In this document: piece after piece, positions 44,081 to 52,246 of the stretch | Layout: each line of letters begins with the position of its first letter | Numbering within the stretch: the stretch's first letter is position 1 | Source of the DNA: Aquitalea palustris | Lineage (GTDB): Bacteria; Pseudomonadota; Gammaproteobacteria; Burkholderiales; Chromobacteriaceae | Length of the DNA stretch: 64,000 nt | Reading direction: 5' to 3' | Assembly (NCBI RefSeq): GCF_003693445.1 | Contig: NZ_RFAR01000069.1 | Location: 1-64,000, forward strand | Notes under the pieces: generated by a model | The model's database searches: none | What the model saw: only the letters and a program-made list of their open reading frames with translations | Told to the model about the DNA's origin: nothing | Made by a program: the position numbers and the translations under genes

Positions 44081-45217
44081 TCAGACGATATCCAGGTGAT
44101 CGATGCCTTCCAGTGGGTCGCGGCTCTTGGAGCTTTCACTGTACAACTTGATTTTCAGACGCAGGTCGTTGATCGAGTCGGCATTGCGCAGCGCGTCTTC
44201 ATAACTGATATAGCCTGCTTCGAACAGGTCGAACAGCGACTGGTCGAAGGTTTGCATGCCGGACTCGCGCGAACGGCCCATGACTTCCTTCAGCCCGGCA
44301 ATTTCCCCCTTGAACACCATGTCGGAAATCAGCGGCGTGTTCAGCAGGATTTCCACTGCGGCTACCCGGCCACGGCCGGTCTTGATCGGCAACAGCCGCT
44401 GCGAAATGATGGAGCGCATGTTCAGCGACAAGTCCATCAGCACCTGCTGGTGCCGCTCTTCCGGGAAGAAGTTGAGAATGCGGTCCAGTGCCTGGTTGGC
44501 ATTGTTGGCGTGCAGCGTGGCCAGGCACAGGTGGCCGGTTTCGGCAAACTGCAGGGCGTAGCCCATGGTTTCGCGGTCGCGGATTTCCCCCATCAGAATC
44601 ACGTCCGGCGCCTGGCGCAGGGTGTTTTTCAGCGCGATTTCCCAGTCTTCGGTATCCACGCCCACCTCACGCTGGGTCACGATGCACTTCTTGTGCTGAT
44701 GCACGTATTCGATGGGATCCTCGATGGTGATGATGTGGTCCTGATTGTGGCTGTTGCGCCAGTCCACCAGTGCCGCCAGCGAGGTGGATTTACCCGAGCC
44801 GGTACCACCGACGAAAATCACCAGGCCGCGCTTGATCAGCGCGATGTCCTGCAACACCTCCGGCAGGTTCAGCTTGTCGAAGGTGGGAATCTCGGTATTG
44901 ATCTTGCGCATCACCATGCCGGCACAGCCCTGCTGGATAAAGGCGCTGACGCGGAAACGGCCCAGCCCCGGCGGGTTGATGGCGAAGTTGGCTTCCTTTT
45001 TCGACTCGAACTCTTCGGTCTGGCGGTCGTTCATCACCGAACGCACCAGCTCCTTGGTGTGCTGGGCCGACAGTGGCTGCGGCGCCACCGGGGTGATCTT
45101 GCCGTCTATCTTCATGGCCGGGGGAAATTCGGCGGAAATGAAGATATCGGAGGCATTCTTGCCCACCGCATGCTTGAGCAGATCGTGAATGAATTTTGAT
45201 GCCTGGTCTTTTTCCAT
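44081..45217 (-). CDS. pilU: Type IV pilus ATPase PilU (PilT paralogue)
   Basis: A 378-residue GspE/PilT-superfamily ATPase. Walker A is G-G-T-G-S-G-K-S-T, with the Asp/His boxes I-T-I-E-D-P-I-E-Y and G-E-I-R-D-R-E-T-M, A-T-L-H-A-N. The PilT-specific A-I-R-N-L-I-R-E motif is replaced by L-I-S-D-M-V, which marks it as PilU, an accessory retraction ATPase. Both ATGs at 45226 and 45217 are in frame; 45217 (M-E-K-D-Q) is preferred. It lies 38 bp downstream of pilT. Confidence 0.93.
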   Translation of the reverse strand: MEKDQASKFIHDLLKHAVGKNASDIFISAEFPPAMKIDGKITPVAPQPLSAQHTKELVRSVMNDRQTEEFESKKEANFAINPPGLGRFRVSAFIQQGCAGMVMRKINTEIPTFDKLNLPEVLQDIALIKRGLVIFVGGTGSGKSTSLAALVDWRNSHNQDHIITIEDPIEYVHQHKKCIVTQREVGVDTEDWEIALKNTLRQAPDVILMGEIRDRETMGYALQFAETGHLCLATLHANNANQALDRILNFFPEERHQQVLMDLSLNMRSIISQRLLPIKTGRGRVAAVEILLNTPLISDMVFKGEIAGLKEVMGRSRESGMQTFDQSLFDLFEAGYISYEDALRNADSINDLRLKIKLYSESSKSRDPLEGIDHLDIV

Positions 45218-45254
45218 GATGGCCATCCGCGCTGGCTAGCTTGCCTGCTGAAGT

Positions 45255-46292
45255 TTAGAACGCATCCTTGGATGCCGCCTTCTGGCGAGCCTCGTTCGGC
45301 GCCACGATATTGCGCCGCACCAGCTCCTGCAGGCACTGGTCCAGTGTCTGCATGCCGTGTTGCTGGCCGGTCTGGATCATCGAATTGATCTGGGCGATCT
45401 TGTTTTCGCGGATCAGGTTACGGATGGCGGCGGTGCCGATCATGATTTCATGGGCAGCGACCCGGCCATTGCCGTCCTTGGTTTTCAGCAAGGTCTGCGA
45501 AATCACCGCCCGCACCGATTCGGACAGCATGGAGCGCACCATTTCCTTTTCACCGGCCGGGAACACGTCGACGATACGGTCGATGGTCTTGGCGGCCGAA
45601 CTGGTATGCAGCGTGCCAAATACCAGGTGGCCGGTTTCCGCGGCAGTCAGCGCCAGGCGGATGGTTTCCAGATCGCGCAATTCGCCCACCAGGATTACAT
45701 CCGGGTCTTCACGCAGCGCCGAGCGCAGCGCATTGGAAAAGCTGTGGGTCTGCAAGCCGACTTCACGCTGGTTGATCAGCGATTTCTTGCTTTCATGCAC
45801 GAATTCGATGGGGTCTTCCACCGTCAGGATGTGCGAATAATTGTTCTCGTTGACGAAATCCACCATCGCCGCCAGCGTGGTGGACTTACCCGAGCCGGTC
45901 GGGCCGGTTACCAGCACCAGGCCGCGCGGATAGCTGGCGATATCCTGGAAGATCTTCGGCGCGCCCAGTTGTTCCAGTGTCAGCACCTTGGACGGAATCA
46001 CCCGGAACACCGCACCCATGCCGCGGTTCTGCACAAAGGCATTGACCCGGAAGCGCGCAATGCCCGGCAGCTCGAAGGAGAAGTCACATTCGAACTCGTC
46101 TTCGAAAATCTTGCGCTGGTAGTCGTTCATGATGTCGTACACCATATCGTGCACATCATGATGATCCAGTGGCGGCAGATTGATGCGCCGCACGTCGCCA
46201 TGTACCCGGATCATGGGTGGCAGACCAGCGGACAGGTGCAGGTCCGATGCCTTGTTCTTGACGGTAAAGGCCAAGAGCTCGGAAATTTCCAT
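45255..46292 (-). CDS. pilT: Type IV pilus retraction ATPase PilT
   Basis: PilT powers pilus retraction, twitching motility and DNA uptake. The 345-residue protein has Walker A G-P-T-G-S-G-K-S-T-T near residues 130-139, Asp box L-T-V-E-D-P-I-E-F, Walker B/His boxes (V-G-E-L-R-D, G-T-L-H-T) and the C-terminal A-I-R-N-L-I-R-E box essential for retraction. The upstream region is shared with the divergent yggS gene and carries its promoter. Confidence 0.97.
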   Translation of the reverse strand: MEISELLAFTVKNKASDLHLSAGLPPMIRVHGDVRRINLPPLDHHDVHDMVYDIMNDYQRKIFEDEFECDFSFELPGIARFRVNAFVQNRGMGAVFRVIPSKVLTLEQLGAPKIFQDIASYPRGLVLVTGPTGSGKSTTLAAMVDFVNENNYSHILTVEDPIEFVHESKKSLINQREVGLQTHSFSNALRSALREDPDVILVGELRDLETIRLALTAAETGHLVFGTLHTSSAAKTIDRIVDVFPAGEKEMVRSMLSESVRAVISQTLLKTKDGNGRVAAHEIMIGTAAIRNLIRENKIAQINSMIQTGQQHGMQTLDQCLQELVRRNIVAPNEARQKAASKDAF

Positions 46293-46451
46293 TTATAATT
46301 TCTCCACGATTACTCGGCGGTGGGCATGACGCTAAGGTTTTTTGCGATTGTAAGCGCAAGCTGTTGCAAAAGGATATGTGGACAGCAATCTAAGCATCAG
46401 GTCCCGCTGTTTTCTTTGTAGAGACAGCCCGCCATCGCCACAAGGAACACC

Positions 46452-47147
46452 ATGAGCGATTCCATCGCACACGCCATCGAACACGTCCGTCAGCAGATCC
46501 ATGCCGCCGAAGCCGCCGCCGGGCGTGAGGCCGGCAGCGTCCGCCTGCTGGCGGTGAGCAAGACCTTCCCCGCCAGCGCCGTGCAACAGGCTTATGCTGC
46601 CGGCCAGCGGGCCTTTGGCGAAAACTATGTGCAAGAGCTGCAGACCAAGGCCGCCGAGCTGGCTGCGCTGGACATCGAGTGGCACTTCATCGGGCCGCTG
46701 CAATCCAACAAGACCCGCATCGTGGCGGAAGCCGCGCACTGGGTACACTCCATCGAGCGGCTGAAGATCGCCCAGCGGCTGTCCGAGCAGCGCCCGGACA
46801 GCCTGCCGCCCTTGCAGGTGTGCGTGCAGGTGAATGTGTCCGGCGAAGCCAGCAAGAGCGGCTGTGCCCCGCAGGAGGCGAAAGAGCTGGCACTGGCGGT
46901 GGCGGCGCTGCCGCGTCTGCAGCTGCGCGGGCTGATGTGCATTCCGGAGCCTACCGAAGATGCACAAAAGCTGGCTGGCCAGTTTGCCCTGCTGCAGCAA
47001 TTGCAACAGGAATTGCGCACGGCAGGTCTGACATTGGATACTGTATCCATGGGGATGTCCGCTGACATGGCACAAGCCATTGCTGCCGGCAGCACCATGG
47101 TGCGCGTCGGTACTGCCATTTTCGGTGCGCGCCACTATCATTCATAA
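46452..47147 (+). CDS. YggS family pyridoxal-phosphate homeostasis protein
   Basis: A 231-residue PLP-binding alanine-racemase-like barrel without enzymatic activity in relatives; it buffers PLP. K37 in L-L-A-V-S-K-T-F is the PLP lysine; F-G-E-N-Y-V-Q-E-L, W-H-F-I-G-P-L-Q-S-N-K and the phosphate-binding S-M-G-M-S-A-D-M motif are present. AAGGA lies 6 nt before the ATG. It starts a plus-strand run yggS-proC-yggT, a combination widely conserved in proteobacteria, divergent from pilT. Confidence 0.95.
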   Translation: MSDSIAHAIEHVRQQIHAAEAAAGREAGSVRLLAVSKTFPASAVQQAYAAGQRAFGENYVQELQTKAAELAALDIEWHFIGPLQSNKTRIVAEAAHWVHSIERLKIAQRLSEQRPDSLPPLQVCVQVNVSGEASKSGCAPQEAKELALAVAALPRLQLRGLMCIPEPTEDAQKLAGQFALLQQLQQELRTAGLTLDTVSMGMSADMAQAIAAGSTMVRVGTAIFGARHYHS

Positions 47148-47222
47148 GCTGGCATTCAAAAGCGGACCAGCCGCCTGCAAGGCGACCAGGCGCATATAAG
47201 AGTCAAAGAGGAAAAACAGGCA

Positions 47223-48026
47223 ATGCAGATTACCTTCATCGGCGGTGGCAACATGGCCACGGCCATCATTGGCGGACTCCACCAGCAGGGCGGCCATCAG
47301 ATCCATGTGGTGGACCCCAATGCCGCCAAGCTGGCCGAGCTGACCCGTGATTTTGGCGTGAGCACATCAAGCGGCCTGCCGGAACAGCTGTCGGCCGACG
47401 ATATCGTGCTGCTGGCGGTCAAGCCGCAACAGCTCAAAGAAGTATGCCAGGCACTGGCGCCGCGTCTGAACGGCGGCATGGTGCTGTCCATCGCCGCCGG
47501 CATCCGCTGTGATGCCATGGCGCGCTGGCTGGGTAGCGAGCGCATCGTGCGTGTGATGCCCAATACCCCGGCCATGGTGGGCAAGGGCGTTTCCGGCCTG
47601 TATGCCGCCAGTGGTGCCAGCGCCGCCGACCGCGACCATGCCGAGACCATCATGCAGGCCGCCGGCATCACGGTATGGCTGGACAAGGAAGAAGGCATCG
47701 ACGACATTACCTGCGTTTCCGGCAGTGGCCCGGCCTATGTCTTCTATTTCATCGAAAGCATGATCGAAGCGGCGGAACAGGCCGGTTTTGCCGCCGACGA
47801 AGCACGCCGGCTGGTGCTGGCCACCTTTGACGGTGCGGTGGAGCTGGCCCGCCAGAGTCCGCTGCCGGTGGCCACCCTGCGCACCAATGTCATGTCCAAG
47901 GGCGGTACTACCGAACGCGCCATCGGCCGCTTCGAGGCAGAAGGCGTCAAGGCGGCCATCATCGCCGGTGCCATGGACTGCCGTGACCGCTCCATCGAAA
48001 TGGGCCAACAACTCAGTCAGGATTAA
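47223..48026 (+). CDS. proC: Pyrroline-5-carboxylate reductase
   Basis: ProC makes proline from pyrroline-5-carboxylate using NAD(P)H. The 267-residue protein has the N-terminal Rossmann motif F-I-G-G-G-N-M-A-T-A, L-A-V-K-P-Q, R-V-M-P-N-T-P-A and the C-terminal S-G-S-G-P-A-Y-V-F and V-M-S-K-G-G-T-T domain signatures. AAGAGGAAAAACAGGCA precedes the ATG. yggT starts 6 bp after its stop. Confidence 0.97.
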   Translation: MQITFIGGGNMATAIIGGLHQQGGHQIHVVDPNAAKLAELTRDFGVSTSSGLPEQLSADDIVLLAVKPQQLKEVCQALAPRLNGGMVLSIAAGIRCDAMARWLGSERIVRVMPNTPAMVGKGVSGLYAASGASAADRDHAETIMQAAGITVWLDKEEGIDDITCVSGSGPAYVFYFIESMIEAAEQAGFAADEARRLVLATFDGAVELARQSPLPVATLRTNVMSKGGTTERAIGRFEAEGVKAAIIAGAMDCRDRSIEMGQQLSQD

Positions 48027-48032
48027 AGCTTC

Positions 48033-48611
48033 ATGTTTCTGGAAACCGTGCAATTTCTGATCAAGACCATCGCCGACCTGTTCGTGCTGGTACTGCTGCT
48101 GCGTTTTTACCTGCAGGTGGCGCGGGCGCCATTCAAGCACCCCTTGTGCCAGTTTGTCATGGCGGCTACCAATTTCGCCGTGCTGCCGCTGCGCAAGCTG
48201 CTGCCTTCGCTGCGCGGTTACGACAGTGCCACCATGTTGCTGGCCTGGCTGGTCAGCATGGTTTCCAGCGTGATCATTCTGGCGCTCAATCCCATGTACA
48301 CCCTGGCTGCGCCGGAAACCTGGCTGGCACTGACACTGCTGGCGGTACTGGATGTATTCAAGCAGTCGCTGACGCTGCTGATGGGTGCGGTCATCGTGCA
48401 GGCGGTGCTCAGCTGGGTGAATCCCTATAATCCGCTCAGTCCCGTGCTGGATGCGCTGACCCGCCCGTTTCTCCGCCCCTTCCGCCGTGCCACCGTGGGC
48501 GGGGTCGACCTGTCGCCGCTGATTCTCTTTCTGATCATCCAGGTGATCCTGATGCTGCCGGTGCAGTTCCTGGAAAGCAGCTTCTTGATGCAACTCAAGG
48601 TGGCGATGTAG
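48033..48611 (+). CDS. YggT family membrane protein
   Basis: A 192-residue YggT protein made of two copies of the YGGT unit, each with a hydrophobic hairpin. The conserved motif R-F-Y-L-Q-V-A-R and N-P-Y-N-P-L-S-P-V-L-D-A-L-T-R-P and the P-F-R-R-A-T-V-G-G-V-D-L-S-P segment are clear. Relatives influence osmotic shock tolerance or cell division. It ends the yggS-proC-yggT unit. Confidence 0.93.
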   Translation: MFLETVQFLIKTIADLFVLVLLLRFYLQVARAPFKHPLCQFVMAATNFAVLPLRKLLPSLRGYDSATMLLAWLVSMVSSVIILALNPMYTLAAPETWLALTLLAVLDVFKQSLTLLMGAVIVQAVLSWVNPYNPLSPVLDALTRPFLRPFRRATVGGVDLSPLILFLIIQVILMLPVQFLESSFLMQLKVAM

Positions 48612-48688
48612 CAAATATGTTTATTTGTCATGCTCTGCCGCATCTGAAAAGATGTAGTGTAATTTCCTCAATGATCTGGAGAATCGTG

Positions 48689-48994
48689 ATGAAGAAAATG
48701 CTGCTTGCTGCCCTGCTGCTGGGTACTGCTGCCGCTCCGGCCATGGCCAATCTGGCGCTGGCACAAAAGAACAACTGCCTGTCCTGTCACGCGGTTGATC
48801 ACAAGGTGGTTGGCCCGGCCTACAAGGACGTTGCCAAGAAATACGCCGGTGACAAGGGCGCTGAAGCCAAGCTGATCGCCAAGGTCAAGGCGGGTGGTTC
48901 CGGTGTGTGGGGCCCGATCCCGATGCCGCCGAACTCCCAGGTCAGCGACGCCGACATCAAGACCCTGGTCAAATGGGTTCTGTCGCAAAAATAA
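48689..48994 (+). CDS. Cytochrome c551/c8-type periplasmic electron carrier
   Basis: A 101-residue exported cytochrome. A 20-residue signal peptide (M-K-K-M-L-L-A-A-L-L ending A-M-A) precedes the mature chain; the haem site is C30-L-S-C33-H34, and the axial Met is M79 in G-P-I-P-M-P-P-N. The size and pattern (G-P-A-Y-K-D-V-A-K-K-Y and V-K-W-V-L) match class I c551 carriers that feed terminal oxidases or denitrification. GGAG precedes the ATG. It has its own terminator. Confidence 0.95.
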   Translation: MKKMLLAALLLGTAAAPAMANLALAQKNNCLSCHAVDHKVVGPAYKDVAKKYAGDKGAEAKLIAKVKAGGSGVWGPIPMPPNSQVSDADIKTLVKWVLSQK

Positions 48995-49011
48995 GCATCA
49001 TGCAGTTGCAC

Positions 49012-49036
49012 AAGGCGGCCCCAGGCCGCCTTTTTC
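49012..49036 (+). terminator. Terminator of the cytochrome c gene
   Basis: A 9-bp stem (AAGGCGGCC, 3-nt loop, GGCCGCCTT) with T run at 49031-49035 lies 18 bp after the stop codon. Confidence 0.9.
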
Positions 49037-49196
49037 ATGTGACAGGCTTGTTACCGGCCTGGAATGGCGCTATACCGAGTGACAGCAGCAGGTGACGCCG
49101 AAGAAGACGAATTGTCGTTGGCAGTTGCACAAATCCGATACCGTGGGTAATCTTCTTCGCCTGTCTGCCAACTCTCATGCTGGAAGCACCAAAATT

Positions 49197-49607
49197 ATGG
49201 CCAAGCTGACCGAACAAGATATTCTCAACTGGGAAGGCGATGATTACATGAACGCCGACCATCTTGAGTTCTTCAAAGACCGGTTGTTGCAGATGCAGCA
49301 GGAGTTGTTGATCAACGCCAATGCCACTGCCAACCATTTGCAAGAGCAGGAAGCAACCCCGGACCCTGCGGACCGGGCCACGCTGGAAGAAGAGTATGCA
49401 CTGGAGCTGCGCACCCGTGATCGCGAACGCAAGCTGCTGCAGAAGATCCAGGCCTCCATCCGTCAGATTGACGATGGTTCCTATGGTTTCTGTGAAGACA
49501 CCGGTGAGCCCATCGGCCTGCGCCGCCTGATGGCCCGTCCCACCGCCACCCTGTCGGTGGAAGCCCAGGAACGCCGCGAACGCATGAAGCGTCAGTACGC
49601 AGACTGA
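49197..49607 (+). CDS. dksA: RNA polymerase-binding transcription factor DksA (zinc-finger cysteines mostly absent)
   Basis: DksA binds the RNA polymerase secondary channel and potentiates ppGpp. The 136-residue protein has the coiled-coil tip D56-P-A-D59-R-A61 needed for activity. The C4 zinc finger of E. coli is reduced: only C99 remains, with T102, S120 and A123 in the other three positions (C-E-D-T-G ... L-S-V-E-A-Q), as in many alpha- and betaproteobacterial DksA and in DksA2, so it is probably zinc-independent. The start at 49197 gives M-A-K-L-T-E-Q; a longer frame to 49092 is not supported. A terminator follows. Confidence 0.93.
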   Translation: MAKLTEQDILNWEGDDYMNADHLEFFKDRLLQMQQELLINANATANHLQEQEATPDPADRATLEEEYALELRTRDRERKLLQKIQASIRQIDDGSYGFCEDTGEPIGLRRLMARPTATLSVEAQERRERMKRQYAD

Positions 49608-49630
49608 TACTCTGCGGCGTTCTGCCCAAC

Positions 49631-49669
49631 AAAGCGTCATCGCCTTGCGATGGCGCTTTTTGTTTTTTT
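49631..49669 (+). terminator. dksA terminator
   Basis: A 13-bp stem (AAAGCGTCATCGC with GCGATGGCGCTTT, one U-G pair, CTT loop) is followed by TTTTGTTTTTTT, 24 bp after dksA. Confidence 0.95.
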
Positions 49670-49766
49670 GCCGGAGCTTGTCAAGTACATAAGGGCTTGT
49701 CGGCCTTGGCTGGTACGGGTATCTTGCTGCTATGCAAGGTAAAAACGATATCAGCTAGGGACAAAC

Positions 49767-50843
49767 ATGCAACGCCAGACCGACGACGTAAGAATCAGCG
49801 AAATCAAAGAGTTATTGCCGCCCATCGCCCATCTGTACGAACTGCCGATTACCGAAACCGCTTCCGAAGTCATCTACACCACGCGCAAGGACATCGCTGC
49901 CCTGCTGCGCGGCGAGGACGACCGTCTGCTGGTAGTCATCGGCCCCTGTTCCATCCACGATCCGGAAGCGGCCATCGAATACGCGCGCAAGCTCTCTACC
50001 CTGCGCAACAGCCTGGCGGGCGAGCTGGTGGTGGTGATGCGTGTCTACTTTGAAAAACCGCGTACCACGGTGGGCTGGAAGGGTCTGATCAACGACCCGC
50101 ACCTGAACGAATCCTACGATATCAATACCGGCCTGCGCCTGGCGCGCCGCCTGCTGCTGACCCTGAACGACATGGGTATTCCGGCGGCTACCGAATTCCT
50201 CGACATGATCACCCCGCAATATTTTGCCGACCTGATCAGCTGGGGTGCCATTGGCGCCCGTACCACCGAAAGCCAGGTTCACCGCGAACTGGCCTCCGGC
50301 CTGTCCTGCCCGGTGGGCTTCAAGAATGGTACCGACGGCAATCTGAAGATCGCCGTGGATGCCATCCGCTCTGCCAGCGTGTCGCACCATTTCCTGTCGG
50401 TTACCAAGACCGGCCATTCCGCCATTGTTTCCACCGGTGGCAATCCGGATTGCCATGTCATCCTGCGCGGTGGCAAGGAGCCGAACTACTCCGCCGAGCA
50501 CGTGCGCGCCGCTGCGGCCGAACTGGCAGCGGTGGGCCTGCCGCAAAAGCTGATGGTGGATTTCAGCCATGCCAACAGCCGCAAGGACTACCGTCGTCAG
50601 ATGGAAGTGGCCGATGATGTGGCCGCCCAAATGGCCGCCGGCGATCAGCACATCTTCGGGGTGATGGTGGAAAGTCATCTGGTGGAAGGCCGCCAGGATC
50701 TGAAGCCGGGCTGTGAACTGAATTATGGTCAGAGCATTACCGATGCCTGCATCGGCTGGGATGATACCGAGAAGCTGCTGACTACCCTGGCTGATGCAGT
50801 CAAGGCGCGTCGCGCCAAGCTGGGTGCGGCTGGCGGCAAGTAA
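49767..50843 (+). CDS. aroG: 3-deoxy-7-phosphoheptulonate (DAHP) synthase, class I
   Basis: AroG condenses phosphoenolpyruvate and erythrose-4-phosphate, the first step of aromatic amino-acid synthesis. The 358-residue class I-alpha enzyme shows V-I-G-P-C-S-I-H-D-P, R-V-Y-F-E-K-P-R-T-T-V-G-W-K-G, G-A-R-T-T-E-S-Q, K-N-G-T-D-G and the metal-binding D-F-S-H-A-N-S motif. The N-terminal extension needed for allosteric control is present (R-I-S-E-I-K-E-L-L-P-P), closest to the Phe-sensitive type; the inhibitor cannot be proven from sequence. AGGGA precedes the ATG. Confidence 0.95.
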   Translation: MQRQTDDVRISEIKELLPPIAHLYELPITETASEVIYTTRKDIAALLRGEDDRLLVVIGPCSIHDPEAAIEYARKLSTLRNSLAGELVVVMRVYFEKPRTTVGWKGLINDPHLNESYDINTGLRLARRLLLTLNDMGIPAATEFLDMITPQYFADLISWGAIGARTTESQVHRELASGLSCPVGFKNGTDGNLKIAVDAIRSASVSHHFLSVTKTGHSAIVSTGGNPDCHVILRGGKEPNYSAEHVRAAAAELAAVGLPQKLMVDFSHANSRKDYRRQMEVADDVAAQMAAGDQHIFGVMVESHLVEGRQDLKPGCELNYGQSITDACIGWDDTEKLLTTLADAVKARRAKLGAAGGK

Positions 50844-50862
50844 GCTGCTTGTTTCTCTCAGT

Positions 50863-50892
50863 AAAAAACGCTGCCTTGGCAGCGTTTTTCAG
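50863..50892 (+). terminator. aroG terminator
   Basis: An 11-bp stem (AAAAACGCTGC with GCAGCGTTTTT, CTTG loop) with flanking A and T runs lies 20 bp after aroG; it can work in both directions. Confidence 0.95.
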
Positions 50893-51029
50893 GCTGCTAA
50901 TAAAGTGATTTGGTGCGATCGCACTGGACCCGGCAAAGCCGGGCCTTTCGACTAAGATATTGCTTTCGCAGCCTTCCCATCTATTCCCCTTTCCCCCCAC
51001 CCTTGCCCTGCCAATTTGAAGAAAGGAGC

Positions 51030-51053
51030 CTCGCTTTCCTTCCGGAAAGCGAG
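51030..51053 (-). terminator. Hairpin downstream of the EamA transporter gene
   Basis: A 10-bp perfect stem (CTCGCTTTCC, TTCC loop, GGAAAGCGAG) lies 34-57 bp beyond the minus-strand transporter stop codon. The following minus-strand sequence is only moderately T-rich (CTCCTTTCTTC), so terminator function is probable rather than certain. Confidence 0.6.
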
Positions 51054-51086
51054 AGGGGGTTTGTCTCTGTGCTGCACTCGCCGGAA

Positions 51087-52046
51087 TCAACTCCCCTGCC
51101 AGGCAGGCATGGCTTGCTCTTCTGCTGGCGTGGCATGGCGGCGCACAGCCCAGCACACGCCACCCAGCAACAACAGCATGGAGGCCAGCTCCAGCGGCCG
51201 GGGCCAGCGTTGTAGCCAGACAAAGCCATAGAGCAAGGCAAAGACAGTTTCAAACACGATCAGCTGGCCGGACAGCGTGGGCGGCAGACGGCGGGCGGCG
51301 GCATACCACAGCGCATTGGCCAGCCAGGAGCCGCCCAGGGCGCAGCCGGCAGCTGCCAGCCAGAACAGCTGCCAGTGCTGGGCCGTGGTGGCATGGCTGA
51401 CCATGGGCAGGCCCAGCCAGTGGCAAGCCAGCCACAGCGCCAGACCCATCACCCCGGTAACCATGCCCAGCAGGCAGGACCATTCATGGCTATCGAAACA
51501 GGGCCGCTGGCGCAGATAGCGGGCATTGCTGGCGGCAAACCAGCTCCAGCTGGCCAGCGCACCCAGCGCGGCCAGCACCCCGCTCAGCCGCACCCAGCTG
51601 CTCTGGCTGCCATGGCTGTCGCCAAAGGTATCGATATTGATGCAGACAATACCGGCCAGCACCATTGCCAGTGGCCAGCGCAACTGACGCAGTGACAAGG
51701 CCCCCTCATCCTTCAGGCCCAGCAGGGTGATGGTGACCGGCAGCACACCGACAATCAGCGAAGCCGGGGCAATGCCCACCAGCTGGATGGCGGCGGCCAG
51801 CAGGATGAAATACAGCAGATTGCCTACCAGCGACAGCCGCGCCAGCATCAGGATATCCGCGCGCTGCAAGCGTGCGCGCAGGCGACCGGCCAGCGGCAGC
51901 GCCAGCAGCAGGGAAATCAGCCCGTACAGGCTGAAGCGCACGGCGCACAGCAGCCAGGGGCTGAATTCCGGCAATACCTGCGGCACCATCAGCACCAGTC
52001 CCCACACTGCCCCGGCCATGCCGGCATAGCTTATGCCCCGTTTCAT
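51087..52046 (-). CDS. DMT superfamily transporter (EamA family)
   Basis: A 319-residue ten-helix drug/metabolite transporter with two EamA repeats: the first starts G-M-A-G-A-V-W-G-L-V-L-M-V-P and the second begins near residue 155. The family exports amino acids and other metabolites; no specificity motif is seen. AGGGAG precedes the ATG. It is divergent from a LysR gene, an arrangement that often means the regulator controls the exporter. Confidence 0.9.
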   Translation of the reverse strand: MKRGISYAGMAGAVWGLVLMVPQVLPEFSPWLLCAVRFSLYGLISLLLALPLAGRLRARLQRADILMLARLSLVGNLLYFILLAAAIQLVGIAPASLIVGVLPVTITLLGLKDEGALSLRQLRWPLAMVLAGIVCINIDTFGDSHGSQSSWVRLSGVLAALGALASWSWFAASNARYLRQRPCFDSHEWSCLLGMVTGVMGLALWLACHWLGLPMVSHATTAQHWQLFWLAAAGCALGGSWLANALWYAAARRLPPTLSGQLIVFETVFALLYGFVWLQRWPRPLELASMLLLLGGVCWAVRRHATPAEEQAMPAWQGS

Positions 52047-52129
52047 CTGCTGCTCCCTGCCATTGTGCTAAACAAGGGCAAGGCTAAGCCGGCCGGGCTT
52101 GTCCGACAAAGGATATCTCGGCATTAACG

Positions 52130-52146
52130 CATTCCTTTTGGGAATG
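52130..52146. promoter_or_regulatory. Inverted repeat in the EamA/LysR divergent promoter
   Basis: CATTCC-TTTTG-GGAATG is a perfect 6-bp inverted repeat in the 200-bp gap between the divergent exporter and LysR genes. It is a candidate operator for the LysR protein, though the classical T-N11-A form is not evident. Confidence 0.35.
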
Positions 52147-52246
52147 GCTTGCCAGTACGCACCTTATCTGGATTAATGATCTGGCAATGACAGGATGCTG
52201 ATCGGGAATGCCACCATGCGGTGGACACAATGGGGAAGGAGCTTGC

